A DNA stretch of 64,000 nt. Source: Bradyrhizobium diazoefficiens USDA 110 (GTDB lineage: Bacteria; Pseudomonadota; Alphaproteobacteria; Rhizobiales; Xanthobacteraceae). Position numbers and translations under genes: made by a program. Below are positions 25,837-35,308 of this stretch, piece by piece. The DNA is taken from NCBI RefSeq assembly GCF_000011365.1, contig NC_004463.1, positions 5,380,001 through 5,444,000 on the forward strand, written 5' to 3'. A model generated the notes under the pieces. That model saw only the letters and a program-made list of their open reading frames with translations. It did no database searches and was not told where the DNA came from. Every line of letters starts with the position of its first letter. The first letter of the stretch is position 1.

Positions 25837-27117
25837 TCACTCGTACCGGAGCGCTTCGACGGGATCGAGGCGCGCGGCGCGCCACGACGGGTACAGCGTC
25901 GCCAGGAACGACAGCGTCAGCGCCATGATGACGACGGCCGTGGTCTCGCCGACGTCGATCTCGGCGGGCAGCTTCGACAGGAAATAGAGCTCCGGCGAGA
26001 ACAGCTCGGTGCTGGTGAGCCAGGACAGGAATTGCCTGATGGATTCGATGTTGAGGCAGATCACGAGGCCGACGAAGAAGCCGACCAGCGTGCCGACCAC
26101 GCCGATCGAGGCGCCCGTGATCAGGAAGATGCGCATGATCGAGCCTTGCGAGGCGCCCATGGTGCGCAGGATGGCGATGTCGCTGCCCTTGTCCTTCACC
26201 AGCATGATCAGGCCGGACACGATGTTGAGCGCCGCGACCAGCACGATCATGGTCAGGATCAGGAACATCACGTTGCGCTCGACCTGGAGCGCGTTGAAGA
26301 AGGTCGAGTTGCGCTGCCGCCAGTCGACCAGGAACACCGGCCGCGCCGCGGCTTCCGTCACCGCCTTGTTAAAGGCGACGATGCGATCGGGATTGGTGGT
26401 GAACACCTCGATCGAGGTGACGTCGTTGCTGCGGTTGAAATAGGCTTGCGCCTCCGCCAGCGGCATGAACACGAAGCCGAGATCGTATTCGGACATGCCG
26501 ATCTCGAACACGGCGACGATCTTGTACGGCTTGATGCGCGGCGTCGTGCCCATCGGCGTCACCGCGCCCTTCGGCGCCACCAGCGTGATGCTGTCGCCGG
26601 CGTGCAGCGAGAGCTGGTCGGCGAGGCGCCGCCCGATCGCGACGCCCTGCCCGTCGTCGAAGCCTTCGAGCGAGCCCTGCTTGATGTTCTTGGCAATCGA
26701 GGTGAGGTTGTTGAGGTCGTCGGAGCGGATGCCGCGCACCAGCACGCCCGAGGCGTTCCACGGCGAGGACGCCAGCGCCTGGCCGTCCACCACCGGCGCG
26801 GCAAGCCGGATGCCCTGGACCTGGCTGATGCGGTCGGCGACGTCCTTCCAGTCTGTCAGCGGCGATTCCAACGGCTGGACCAGGATGTGACCGTTCAGCC
26901 CCAGGATCTTGTCGAGCAGTTCCTTGCGGAAGCCGTTCATCACCGCCATCACGATGATCAGCGTCGCCACGCCCAGCATGATGCCGAGGAAGGAGAACCC
27001 GGCGATGACCGAGATGAATCCCTCCTTACGGCGCGCCCGCAAGTAGCGCGCCGACAGCATCCACTCGAATGGCGCAAAAGGCGCGGTTTGCACGGTTTCG
27101 GTCATGGTTTCATCCAT
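25837..27117 (-). CDS. lolC: lipoprotein-releasing system permease LolC/LolE
   Basis: Inner-membrane permease of the lipoprotein-releasing ABC complex, 426 residues. One membrane segment near residues 30-55 ([20 protein letters not shown]), then a large periplasmic domain of about 220 residues, then three C-terminal segments of the FtsX-like domain, ending [10 protein letters not shown]. Alphaproteobacteria usually encode one LolC/E protein that probably forms a homodimer with LolD. It lies downstream of proS and just upstream of lolD, a conserved order. Whether LolC, LolE or LolF is the right label cannot be decided from sequence alone. Confidence 0.92.
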   Translation of the reverse strand: MDETMTETVQTAPFAPFEWMLSARYLRARRKEGFISVIAGFSFLGIMLGVATLIIVMAVMNGFRKELLDKILGLNGHILVQPLESPLTDWKDVADRISQVQGIRLAAPVVDGQALASSPWNASGVLVRGIRSDDLNNLTSIAKNIKQGSLEGFDDGQGVAIGRRLADQLSLHAGDSITLVAPKGAVTPMGTTPRIKPYKIVAVFEIGMSEYDLGFVFMPLAEAQAYFNRSNDVTSIEVFTTNPDRIVAFNKAVTEAAARPVFLVDWRQRNSTFFNALQVERNVMFLILTMIVLVAALNIVSGLIMLVKDKGSDIAILRTMGASQGSIMRIFLITGASIGVVGTLVGFFVGLVICLNIESIRQFLSWLTSTELFSPELYFLSKLPAEIDVGETTAVVIMALTLSFLATLYPSWRAARLDPVEALRYE

Positions 27118-27207
27118 CGCTCGATAATCCCATGATTCGGGGTCAATTGTGGCCGGATTGGCGGCCGCGATATCGCGCGATGAACAATATTCAGCCGACC
27201 AGGCTTA

Positions 27208-28527
27208 TCAGCCCACAAGTCTTGCGACCGCGTCCGCTGGCGACATGGTCTCGCGTGAGCCGTCGCTGCGCCGCTTGAGCTCGACCTTGCCGTCGGCGAG
27301 CCCCTTCGGCCCGATCATGATCTGCCAGGGAATGCCGATCAGGTCGGCGGCGGCGAATTTGGCGCCGGCACGCTGGTCGGTGTCGTCATAGAGCACGTCG
27401 ACGCCCTTGGCCTGGAGCTCCGCATAGAGCTTCTCGCAGGCCGCATCCACCGCGGCATCGCCCTGCTTGAGGTTCAGCACCACCGCGCGGAACGGGGCGA
27501 CGGCTTCCGGCCATTTGATGCCGGCGTCGTCATGGCAGGCCTCGATGATGGCGCCGAGCAGACGCGAGACGCCGACACCGTAGGAGCCGCCATGGATCGG
27601 CACGTCGACACCGTCGGGGCCGGCCACCATCGCCTTCATCGGCTCGGAATACTTCGTGCCGAAATAGAAGATCTGGCCGACCTCGATGCCGCGGGTGTTG
27701 AGCCGCTTGGCTTCCGGCACTTCCTGCTCGAAACGTGCGGCGTCGTGCACGTCCTCGGTCGCAGCGTAGACCGACGTCCATTGCTTGATGATCGGCGTGA
27801 GGTCGCTCTCATAGTCGACGTCCTCGCCCGGCACCGGCAGGTCCAGCACGTCGCGATTGATGAACACGCCGGATTCGCCGGTTTCGGCGAGCACAATGAA
27901 TTCGTGGCTGAGATCGCCGCCGATCGGCCCGGTCTCGGCGCGCATCGGGATCGCCTTCAGCCCCATCCGCGCGAAGGTGCGCAGATATGCGACGAACATC
28001 TTGTTGTAGGCGACGCGCGCCGCCGCCTCGTTGAGATCGAAGGAATAGGCGTCCTTCATCAGGAATTCGCGGCCGCGCATCACGCCGAAGCGCGGACGCT
28101 GCTCGTCGCGGAATTTCCATTGGATATGATAGAGATTCAGCGGCAGGTTCTTGTAGGACTTCACATAGGCGCGGAAGATCTCGGTGATCATTTCCTCGTT
28201 GGTCGGCCCGTACAGCAGCTCGCGCTTGTGGCGATCGGCGATGCGCAGCATCTCCGGACCGTAGGCGTCGTAGCGGCCGCTCTCGCGCCAGAGGTCGGCG
28301 AGCTGGAGCGTCGGCATCAGAAGTTCCAGTGCGCCTGAGCGGTCCTGCTCCTCGCGCACGATCTGCTCGATCTTCTTCAGCACGCGGAAGCCGAGCGGCA
28401 GCCAGGCATAGATGCCGGCCGCCTCCTGCCGGATCATGCCGGCGCGCAGCATGAGCCGATGCGAGACGATCTCCGCCTCTTTCGGATTTTCCTTCAGGAT
28501 GGGCAGAAAGAACCGCGACAACCGCAT
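27208..28527 (-). CDS. proS: prolyl-tRNA synthetase, short alphaproteobacterial type
   Basis: Class II aminoacyl-tRNA synthetase charging tRNA-Pro. The 439-residue product starts [20 protein letters not shown] and contains class II motifs: motif 1 around [17 protein letters not shown], motif 2 around [20 protein letters not shown], and motif 3 near GVSRLLGA. At about 440 residues it lacks the inserted editing domain of the long E. coli type, as is normal in alphaproteobacteria. The ATG at 28527 is chosen; the upstream frame has no similarity. First gene of proS-lolC-lolD. Confidence 0.95.
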   Translation of the reverse strand: MRLSRFFLPILKENPKEAEIVSHRLMLRAGMIRQEAAGIYAWLPLGFRVLKKIEQIVREEQDRSGALELLMPTLQLADLWRESGRYDAYGPEMLRIADRHKRELLYGPTNEEMITEIFRAYVKSYKNLPLNLYHIQWKFRDEQRPRFGVMRGREFLMKDAYSFDLNEAAARVAYNKMFVAYLRTFARMGLKAIPMRAETGPIGGDLSHEFIVLAETGESGVFINRDVLDLPVPGEDVDYESDLTPIIKQWTSVYAATEDVHDAARFEQEVPEAKRLNTRGIEVGQIFYFGTKYSEPMKAMVAGPDGVDVPIHGGSYGVGVSRLLGAIIEACHDDAGIKWPEAVAPFRAVVLNLKQGDAAVDAACEKLYAELQAKGVDVLYDDTDQRAGAKFAAADLIGIPWQIMIGPKGLADGKVELKRRSDGSRETMSPADAVARLVG

Positions 28528-28679
28528 GGCAACACTCGGGGAATCAGTGAGGGGTTGCAGTGAAACCGGATTGGGAGCGAAAACACAAGACCGGGAATGA
28601 GGAAAAGCCGCTAACACGGCGGGATTCCTTGTCAATTTTCCGTCGACTTCAGGTTCTGCTTGAGCCGCAGCGGCGCCCC

Positions 28680-30239
28680 TTACGGCGTCACCTCAAGCTC
28701 GTCCTCGAGCGTGATCTTCTCGAAGTCGGTCACCAGCGCACCGATCCGCACATGCCAGCGGCCGGCAAAGGGCAGCTCGACCTTGCGCACATGCCAATAG
28801 CCATCCGGCCCGAGCGAGGCGTCCCGCTCCATCGGCTCGATACCGCGCTCGGGCAGGCTCAGGGTCAGCGTCACCTCCTTGGCCGCCAGCGGCGCCGCTT
28901 CACCGGTCATGAGCTGGAGCACGAAGTCATCGACACCGGCCTTGCCCGGCGAAACCAGGACCTGGAACATCGCCTTGTCGGTATGGATGTGGACCACCAA
29001 GGGCGTCTCCGGAACGATGGTCCGCGGCGGCGGCGTGAAGCGCCAGCCGGCGACAACGGCAAGGATCGCGAGTGCAATCGCGCCTTCCAGCAGGATCGAG
29101 CGCTTGAGCGCGGGCGTTCCTTTCTCGCCCCGGGCGAGGGCCGGCGTCAGCCGGAACCGATTCAGCGCGGCGAGCGCCAGCAATCCTGTGACCAACGCAA
29201 GCTTGGTCGAGAGAATCAGTCCGTAGCGGGTCTCGACCAGCGCTGCCGGCTTTTCGAGCTGAACGATCGCGAGTGCGAGGCCGGTCAAGGCCAGCACGCC
29301 GACCGCCAGCGCAGCGATGCGCGAAAAGCGGTTCACGACGGGAAGAGTCGCGATCGTCGGCTTCGACACCAGCGCGATGAGCGGCGCGAGAGCACCGATC
29401 CAGATGCTGACGCCGAGGCCGTGGAGAAAGATCGCCGGCCGGGTCAACGCCTCAGGCGGCGCCGTTGCAGCGTGCCCCGTCATCGCGAGCGACAGGCCGA
29501 CGCCGACGAGCGCGATGCTCGCAAGAGCACGCGCATACCAAGCGCTGCGCAACGCCATCAAGGCAAGCAGCATCGCGCCAATGGCAACCAGCAGCGCGGG
29601 GCCGGCGCTGGTCGCGAATGCGACCTTCCAGGGAGCAGCCGTCGAGAGAGCCGCTGGCGGCAGCCCGAGGAGATCGAGGCCCAGCGCGCCAAGGGACGCC
29701 GTGGCACTCGGAATACCGATGGCGAGCGCTACGCGCGGAACGGTCATCCCGATCATCGACCACGCGATCCAGCGCGCAAAGAACACGCCGCCGACGCCGA
29801 CGAACAGCCCGAGATAGAGACCGACCCGCGCCAGCCAGATCAGCGCGTTCAGCCCGCTATCCGTAGAGGTCGGAGGCTTCGTCGCCGTCGGCGTGCCAAT
29901 CGAAAAGACCACCGATCCCGAGACGGGATGGCCGTCCTGCGAGATCACGCGATAGCTGACCACCGCCGTTCCCTGCGGCAGGTCCGGCGGCAGCGCGACC
30001 GAGATTGTCTCGCCCGATGCGCTGACGCTTGCGTCGTCCCGCGCCCTGCCCGCGCCGTCGATCAGCAGAATCGCGCCCGGCGTCACCGCCTCGTTGAAGC
30101 GCAGCTCCACCGCCTTCGGCGCCGTTTTCAGGATGCTGCCACTCGCCGGCTCGACCGAGACGAGCGCGGCATGCGCCGACGCGCCGGTCGCGAAGCCGAC
30201 AATCAGGAGCAGCGTCGCGAGCGCGGCGAGAACGCGCAT
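28680..30239 (-). CDS. CopC-CopD fusion, periplasmic copper-binding and membrane copper protein
   Basis: A 519-residue fusion. The N-terminus [20 protein letters not shown] is a signal peptide; cleavage after ASA would leave a mature His1 ([13 protein letters not shown]), the copper ligand of CopC. The CopC domain runs to about residue 120 and contains [13 protein letters not shown]. Eight membrane helices follow (CopD domain, from [20 protein letters not shown]), then a C-terminal extracytoplasmic beta domain of about 100 residues. It overlaps the YcnI gene by one base (TGATG). It is the last gene of a copper cluster with a TonB receptor and PCuAC, so a role in copper uptake or delivery is likelier than resistance. 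Confidence 0.88.
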   Translation of the reverse strand: MRVLAALATLLLIVGFATGASAHAALVSVEPASGSILKTAPKAVELRFNEAVTPGAILLIDGAGRARDDASVSASGETISVALPPDLPQGTAVVSYRVISQDGHPVSGSVVFSIGTPTATKPPTSTDSGLNALIWLARVGLYLGLFVGVGGVFFARWIAWSMIGMTVPRVALAIGIPSATASLGALGLDLLGLPPAALSTAAPWKVAFATSAGPALLVAIGAMLLALMALRSAWYARALASIALVGVGLSLAMTGHAATAPPEALTRPAIFLHGLGVSIWIGALAPLIALVSKPTIATLPVVNRFSRIAALAVGVLALTGLALAIVQLEKPAALVETRYGLILSTKLALVTGLLALAALNRFRLTPALARGEKGTPALKRSILLEGAIALAILAVVAGWRFTPPPRTIVPETPLVVHIHTDKAMFQVLVSPGKAGVDDFVLQLMTGEAAPLAAKEVTLTLSLPERGIEPMERDASLGPDGYWHVRKVELPFAGRWHVRIGALVTDFEKITLEDELEVTP

Positions 30240-30757
30240 CAGGGTTTGGGCAACAGCTTTACACCAGGCGCGGGCGACTTGCCCTCGTGCGAATGCCCTG
30301 CCCCTTCCGCCGGAATTTCGATCCAGCGGCTGACGCCGGCCTCGCACTCCTGGACGACGGGGAAGTACAGGGTCGTGTTCGGCTTGAGCTTGTCGGTCAG
30401 CACCGTGTGCATGACGAACTCGTCATAATTCTTGTCCGGCAGCTTGCCGCCGGACCACGACACCTCCTTGACGCCCGAGGCGAGCTTGTTGCCGTGATAG
30501 TCGTACTCGCTGGCATATTGGCCCTCGACGACATCGACGCTCCAGCCCGCCTTCGGCATCGGCTTCACCGCGATCACCCCTTCGGGGATCTGGACGCGGA
30601 TCTTCACCGTGGGCGAGCCCCCGCAGCCGTGCGGCACGGCGAAGACGGCCTTGTACGACGCCCCCACACTCGCCTGCTTGCCCTCGAGGAAGACGTGCGC
30701 ATTTGCCGGCGCTGCCGCAAGCACGCCGAGAAGGATCAGCCAGGTTCGCTTCGACAT
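30239..30757 (-). CDS. YcnI-like (DUF1775) copper-binding protein
   Basis: A 172-residue exported protein. The signal peptide ends APANA, leaving a mature N-terminal His followed by V-F-L-E; in YcnI proteins the N-terminal His and a nearby Glu bind copper. The beta-sandwich domain contains AVFAVPHGCGGSPTVKIRVQ, MPKAGWSVDVV and VSWSGGKLPD. The ATG at 30757 gives the full signal peptide; a much longer frame upstream belongs to another frame of the PCuAC gene. It lies between the PCuAC and CopC-CopD genes, a context typical of DUF1775. Confidence 0.88.
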   Translation of the reverse strand: MSKRTWLILLGVLAAAPANAHVFLEGKQASVGASYKAVFAVPHGCGGSPTVKIRVQIPEGVIAVKPMPKAGWSVDVVEGQYASEYDYHGNKLASGVKEVSWSGGKLPDKNYDEFVMHTVLTDKLKPNTTLYFPVVQECEAGVSRWIEIPAEGAGHSHEGKSPAPGVKLLPKP

Positions 30758-30789
30758 ATTCGGTCTCCCGAAGGTCCTGATCATGCTCG

Positions 30790-31311
30790 TCACATCTTCA
30801 TTCCCGAATGGTCCGGCATTTCCTTCATCATGTGCCCGCCGTCGCCGGGCGCCTGCGCGCCGACGCCCTGCACGTCCAGGGAAACGGCGACCTTGCCGGC
30901 CTTCTCGAACTGAAGCGTCACCGGCACCTTGTCGCCCTGCTTGAACGGCCCCTTCAGCTCCTGGAGCATCAAATGATAGCCGCCGGGCGCGAACTTCACG
31001 GTCTTGCCCGGCTCGATCACGAGCCCCTTGTCCAGCTGGCGCATCTTCATCACGCCATTGTCCATCGCCATCTCGTGGACCTCTGCCTTGCCGGCGATAT
31101 CGGCGGAAACGCTGACCAGCTTGTCCGCCACCGTGCCCTTGTTCTCGATGGTGAGATAGCCGCCCGCGACCTTGGCGCCGCCCGGCGTCGCCCGGCTCCA
31201 CGCCTGCGAGATGACGAGATCGCCGGCCTTGACGTCGTCGGCCGACGCGGGTGCGGCGAACACGACGGCCGAGAGCGCCGCCAGTGCGAAGATGCGTGAG
31301 AGCTTGTTCAT
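30790..31311 (-). CDS. periplasmic copper chaperone PCuAC
   Basis: A 173-residue exported chaperone that carries Cu(I) to cytochrome oxidase assembly. Signal peptide MNKLSRIFALAALSAVVFAA, cleaved near PASA. The PCuAC copper motif is visible: the His and Met of VHEMAMDNGVMKM, then GYHLMLQEL about 40 residues on, supplying the second His-x-Met pair. A Met/His-rich tail (GHMMKEMPDHSGMKM) may add copper sites. It starts 41 bp after the TonB receptor stop and precedes the YcnI and CopCD genes. Confidence 0.92.
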   Translation of the reverse strand: MNKLSRIFALAALSAVVFAAPASADDVKAGDLVISQAWSRATPGGAKVAGGYLTIENKGTVADKLVSVSADIAGKAEVHEMAMDNGVMKMRQLDKGLVIEPGKTVKFAPGGYHLMLQELKGPFKQGDKVPVTLQFEKAGKVAVSLDVQGVGAQAPGDGGHMMKEMPDHSGMKM

Positions 31312-31351
31312 GTCGTTACCTTTCTTGTCGTCGTTAACATCGCCCCACCCT

Positions 31352-33820
31352 TCAGAACGTGTACTTGCCGGCGAGAACGAAGGTTCGCCCCGGGAACGGA
31401 TGGAACAGGAAGTACTGCTCGTTGAAGAGATTATCGATGCCGAAGTCGAACGCGAAATTCTTCGTCGCGTTATAGTGCATCTTCAAGTCCACAACGAAAA
31501 AGTTATCGAACGCGCCGTAAACGTGGGAGATGCGATCGGTGTTGTCCAGCGTCGAGTACTGCTTGCCGCTGTAGCGGGCCGCGACCGTATAGGCCCAATT
31601 CTCATTCGGCCTGTAGGTGACACCGAACTTGGCGCGCCAGTCGGGCACGTAAGGCACGCGCTTGCCGACGACGGTGGTCGCGCCCTTCCAGCTCGGGTCG
31701 GAGATGATCCGCGAGTCGACGTAGGTCACGCTACCAAACACCTGCAAGCCCGCGATGAGAACGTTATCCTTGTCGGCAGACAATTCTACGCCCTGCATCC
31801 GGATCGCGGCGACGTTGCTGATCGCTGTCTGCACAGACTGCGCCCCACTTGCGTCGGTCACCGTGGTCGACTGTGAGATCAGTGCATTGTTGGTCCGCTC
31901 GCCGAATACCGTGAGCCGCACCCGACCATCCACCCAGCGCCGCTCAAGATTGAGCTCGCCGGTGAAATCCTGCTCCGGCGACAGCAGCGGATTGGCAAGA
32001 TAGGTGACGCCGTTGACGGTGATGTTCTGATAGAGTTCGGTGACCGTCGGATAGCGGTACGCCTCACCGAAATTCGCCGTGATATTCCAGTCCTTGTTCG
32101 GATCGAACGACAGCGACGCCTTCGGCGAGAAGTTGGTCGAGGACAGCCCCGGTTGCCATGTCGGCACAACGGACGTGATGACACCGGCGCTGGTGGCCAT
32201 GGTGTTGAGATTGAAGCCTTCAACTGCCTGCCAGCTCTCCAGCCGTCCGCCGAGTGTCAACTTGACAGTCGGGATGATCTTCCAGGCGTCCTGCACCCAC
32301 AAAGCCCCAGTGCGCGTCTCGCCGACGCCGGTCGAATAGAGCTGGCCGTTGCCCGTCGATGGCGTGTTATACCAGACGCTCGAAGCATAGACCGGGTTTT
32401 CGAGCCGGTACCGGTCGCCGTGGATGCCAAAGCTGACCTCGTGCGCGCCGTCATAGCCCAGCGGACGCCAGATGCCCTTGGCGTCGGCGTTCTGCCAGTT
32501 GGTGCCATCCATCCGCGTCACCTTGCCGTTCAGGGAATAGCCAAGGCCCGGCGACGGCGAGACCGTATAGGGACTGACCTGGATGTCCTGGAGATAGTTG
32601 TAGCTCGAGGCCGCGAGGTCGAAGTCGAAGACACCCTTGGTATCGCTTTTGAGCGAGACGGCATTGCTCACATGGATCTGATCCCAGGTGTATTTGCTGT
32701 TGGCAAAGCTGCTGACGCCCCCGAAAGTCGGCAGACCCGTCACAGTCGACCTCAGATAGGTCTGCGGATCGGAGGTCTGGTGATTGTTCCAGATGCCGAA
32801 CGAGTACGTCGCCTGCACCAGCGGCGTGATGTCGTAGGCGAGCCGCAGATTGCCCGAGGTCTGCTGCGAATGCGCCAGCGCGCCGGTGCCGACGACATTG
32901 GCGACACCACCTGCCTTGTTCTGGGCGGCGATCGTTCCCGTCGTGCCGGCAGGTCCCACCCCAAGCGTGGTGCCGAAGGTTGTGTAGCTCAACGGTTGCT
33001 GAAAACTGTCGAGGTAATTGGCGCTGACAAGCCAGGACAGCGCGCCGTCGCGATTACCCGCGGCCGCACTGGTCTGACTGGTCACGTAGGTGTCCTTGGT
33101 GCCGTACTGATTCCACGGCATCACCGAGACCGTTTCCTTGGCGACCGCAAACGGCTTGTCCGGCATTTTTGACGTGATCAGCAGCACGCCGCCAATCGAA
33201 TTGCCGGGATAGGCGGCCGCGAACGGACCGTTGAGGTAATCGACCCGCCCGATCGCTTCCGGCGAGATCAGGTTCCATCTTGGCGAGGAGTTCGTGTTGT
33301 TGTTGCCGATCAGCGCCGAGATGAGGAGGTCATCGTAGTAGACCAGCGTGCGCGCACTGGAGTTCAGCCCCCAGCTTCGCGTCGCGAGCACCGCCTGATT
33401 GTCGCCGTCGTTCCGCTTTCGCACGAACAGGCTCGGCATGTATTTGACGGCGTCCTCGGGGTCCTTGAGGTTGATCGTCTCATCGACCTCCTTCGCCGTG
33501 ACGCTGAAGGAGCGCTGCGGCAATTGATAGCGCGCCACGGCGGCCGGCGGATCCAGCGACGCTCGGGCGCTGGCCGCTCCCTGCTCGCTGGCAACAGCAG
33601 GAGCCGCGCGCTCGCCGGCGGGCTTTGCCGACCGGTTCCTGGCGGCAGCCGTATTAGCGGCCGGCTTGCGTGGCTTGGGCTTCACTGCAGCGGGCGCGTC
33701 GACGGTCACCGGCGGCAGCACTGCGCTGCTGCTTTGGGCGAAGGCTCCGCTCGACGACGCAAGCAGCGCGGCCTGAACGGCAACGACGCTCACGCCACGG
33801 CGGGCATGGCAACGTAACAT
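31352..33820 (-). CDS. TonB-dependent outer-membrane receptor, probable copper importer
   Basis: An 822-residue receptor. The signal peptide lies in the first 28 residues (ending GAFAQ), followed by an Ala/Pro-rich linker, a plug domain (KEVDETINLKDPEDAVKYMP ... PEAIGRVDYLNGPFAAAYPG then NSIGGVLLITSK), and a 22-strand barrel ending in V-L-A-G-K-Y-T-F with terminal Phe. The ATG at 33820 starts the signal peptide. The substrate is inferred from neighbours: genes for PCuAC, YcnI and CopC-CopD follow, and a DUF2946 gene precedes, so copper uptake (OprC/NosA-like) is likely. A siderophore substrate cannot be excluded from sequence. Confidence 0.88.
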   Translation of the reverse strand: MLRCHARRGVSVVAVQAALLASSSGAFAQSSSAVLPPVTVDAPAAVKPKPRKPAANTAAARNRSAKPAGERAAPAVASEQGAASARASLDPPAAVARYQLPQRSFSVTAKEVDETINLKDPEDAVKYMPSLFVRKRNDGDNQAVLATRSWGLNSSARTLVYYDDLLISALIGNNNTNSSPRWNLISPEAIGRVDYLNGPFAAAYPGNSIGGVLLITSKMPDKPFAVAKETVSVMPWNQYGTKDTYVTSQTSAAAGNRDGALSWLVSANYLDSFQQPLSYTTFGTTLGVGPAGTTGTIAAQNKAGGVANVVGTGALAHSQQTSGNLRLAYDITPLVQATYSFGIWNNHQTSDPQTYLRSTVTGLPTFGGVSSFANSKYTWDQIHVSNAVSLKSDTKGVFDFDLAASSYNYLQDIQVSPYTVSPSPGLGYSLNGKVTRMDGTNWQNADAKGIWRPLGYDGAHEVSFGIHGDRYRLENPVYASSVWYNTPSTGNGQLYSTGVGETRTGALWVQDAWKIIPTVKLTLGGRLESWQAVEGFNLNTMATSAGVITSVVPTWQPGLSSTNFSPKASLSFDPNKDWNITANFGEAYRYPTVTELYQNITVNGVTYLANPLLSPEQDFTGELNLERRWVDGRVRLTVFGERTNNALISQSTTVTDASGAQSVQTAISNVAAIRMQGVELSADKDNVLIAGLQVFGSVTYVDSRIISDPSWKGATTVVGKRVPYVPDWRAKFGVTYRPNENWAYTVAARYSGKQYSTLDNTDRISHVYGAFDNFFVVDLKMHYNATKNFAFDFGIDNLFNEQYFLFHPFPGRTFVLAGKYTF

Positions 33821-33904
33821 GAGGCATTCCTGACGCCGGCTTTCTTCCCGGCTGTTCGACAGCATCAGTCGCCAGCGGACGGACCGCGGCGACACCGAGG
33901 GTCG

Positions 33905-34291
33905 TCAGGAAAATCGAGGAGGCGCGCGCGCCTGAGCACTTCCGTCCTTATGGACGGAAACAGCGGATGCGTCCGCCACGTGCCACGCCACACATTCGGC
34001 ATGGCGGAAGGGAATGGCGAGCGCAACCTCTGGCGGCGAATCGAGCGACGCATTGGCCTGGGCCAGGCAGCAGAGCGCGCACGCAGCGCCATGCGCGGTT
34101 GGCGTGCCCGTCTGATCGTTCAGGCCGCCCTGTTCATTCGCACTGTGGCAGATGACGGCGGCCGACAGCGGATCGGCCACGGCCTGGCCGGCCGCCCAGC
34201 AGGCGGCGATCGGCGCCAGCACCTGCATCGCCAGGGCGAGCAGGACCAGGGGTAGGAATTTTTGCAGCCGTGCGCGCATCCGCCGAACCAT
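33905..34291 (-). CDS. DUF2946 small cysteine-containing protein
   Basis: A 128-residue protein with an N-terminal hydrophobic segment (LPLVLLALAMQVLAPIAACW) and a mature part with paired cysteines (AACALCCLAQ) and several His (CHSANEQ, RHAEC), features of the DUF2946 family often found beside copper-linked TonB receptors. It lies 84 bp upstream of the TonB receptor on the same strand and is probably the first gene of the copper cluster. The start is uncertain: ATGs at 34291 and 34279 are both possible and neither has a clear ribosome-binding site. Confidence 0.7.
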   Translation of the reverse strand: MVRRMRARLQKFLPLVLLALAMQVLAPIAACWAAGQAVADPLSAAVICHSANEQGGLNDQTGTPTAHGAACALCCLAQANASLDSPPEVALAIPFRHAECVAWHVADASAVSVHKDGSAQARAPPRFS

Positions 34292-34539
34292 TCGTTCGTG
34301 CGCTAACTAAACACCGCGCCGGGACCTGAGTCGAGGTCAGTTCCGCCGCCTTCTTGATCCAGCGCAAATTTGCCGAAAACCGTGGTCCGGGCGCCCCATC
34401 CGGGGGCGGGTCCGGCATTTGAGGCAGCCGATCCGCCCCGCCCATCCACAGATTTCTTATATTTGTCATATGCTTACATGGCTAAAAGCCCGATCGTTTC
34501 GTTAACTGCTCTTATTTTGAACAATCGTTGCCGAAAATG
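34292..34539. other. intergenic region with no recognised feature
   Basis: Upstream of the copper cluster (minus strand) and of the candidate small RNA (plus strand). An AT-rich stretch at 34450-34530 probably holds promoters for both directions, but I cannot name a clear -35/-10 pair for the copper cluster or a metal-regulator site. Confidence 0.4.
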
Positions 34540-34568
34540 ATGACAAGTGAGAAAAGTTGATCTAGCAT
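34540..34568 (+). promoter_or_regulatory. candidate promoter of the small RNA or globin leader
   Basis: ATGACA (34540-34545, 5 of 6 to TTGACA) and TAGCAT (34563-34568, 4 of 6 to TATAAT) are separated by 17 bp. A start near 34575 would give a transcript of about 165 nt up to the terminator at 34710-34738. Confidence 0.45.
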
Positions 34569-34574
34569 CCCTCT

Positions 34575-34738
34575 TGCTCAGGCTGGCCGAGAGGTCGAAG
34601 TCTGGTGGTCCAAGTCTCGGGAGGAGCCCCTGGCGCGCAAAACGCAGCGTCGCCCCGTCAATCAAGAGCAAATCTTAGAATCGGGGATAATAGGGTCGAC
34701 ACAATTTTTGAGCGGGGCTAGGGCCCCGCTCTTTTTTT
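34575..34738 (+). ncRNA. candidate small RNA or leader RNA upstream of the globin gene
   Basis: No protein frame with a ribosome-binding site is visible here, yet the stretch has a plausible promoter and ends in a strong intrinsic terminator only 7 bp before the globin ATG. It contains several short complementary blocks, including GGCTGGCC and CTCGGGAGGAGCCC. I do not recognise a known RNA family. It is either an independent small RNA or a leader whose terminator controls the globin gene. The 5' end is inferred from the promoter match. Confidence 0.45.
34710..34738 (+). terminator. intrinsic terminator just before the globin gene
   Basis: A perfect 9-bp stem, GAGCGGGGC/GCCCCGCTC, with a TAGG loop, followed by seven T residues on the plus strand. 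It ends 7 bp before the first ATG of the globin frame. Confidence 0.9.
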
Positions 34739-34744
34739 GTCTGC

Positions 34745-35164
34745 ATGGCGCCTACGCTGATGACTATCTCCCCCAATCCGATCGAACAGAGCTTTGAACG
34801 CGCAGCCTCGCGCTGCGCGGATCTCACGCCGCTGGTCTACCGGCGTCTTTTCGACGAACACCCGGAAACGCGAGCGATGTTCCGCTCGCAAGGCAGCGAG
34901 CTCGTGAAGGGATCGATGCTTGCGCTGACGATCGAGGCGATCCTCGATTTCGCCGGGACGCGCAGCGGACATTTCCGGCTGATCGCCTGCGAAGTCGTCT
35001 CGCACGATGCCTATGGCACGCCGCGCGAGCTGTTCATCGCGTTCTTCGCGGTCATCAGGGATACCCTGCGCGACCTGCTCGGCGATGCATGGTCGGCCGA
35101 GATCGCGCAGGCCTGGGATACGTTGCTGACGGACATCGAGGCATACGTCACCGTTCCGGCCTGA
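34745..35164 (+). CDS. globin family protein
   Basis: A 139-residue single-domain globin. The N-terminal helix IEQSFERAASRCADLTPLVY is followed by RRLFDEHPETRAMFRSQG, the pattern of bacterial haemoglobins leading to the CD corner, and then helices with HFRLIACEVVSHDAYG that could hold the proximal His region. A role in oxygen or nitric oxide binding is inferred from the family. Two starts are possible (34745 and 34760); neither has a clear ribosome-binding site, and the first lies only 7 bp after a strong terminator, so the RNA start and translation signal are unclear. Confidence 0.75.
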   Translation: MAPTLMTISPNPIEQSFERAASRCADLTPLVYRRLFDEHPETRAMFRSQGSELVKGSMLALTIEAILDFAGTRSGHFRLIACEVVSHDAYGTPRELFIAFFAVIRDTLRDLLGDAWSAEIAQAWDTLLTDIEAYVTVPA

Positions 35165-35308
35165 CGCTTTGCGCTGCACCACCACGGCTCGCCGCGACGT
35201 TGCGCGCAATCGCAGATTGGGTGGCGTGAACTCTTCGATTGTGAGACACTTTCCGCCTCGGTCGCGCAATCAATGACGCGCCGACGCCAAAATCTATGGG
35301 AGCGAGCG

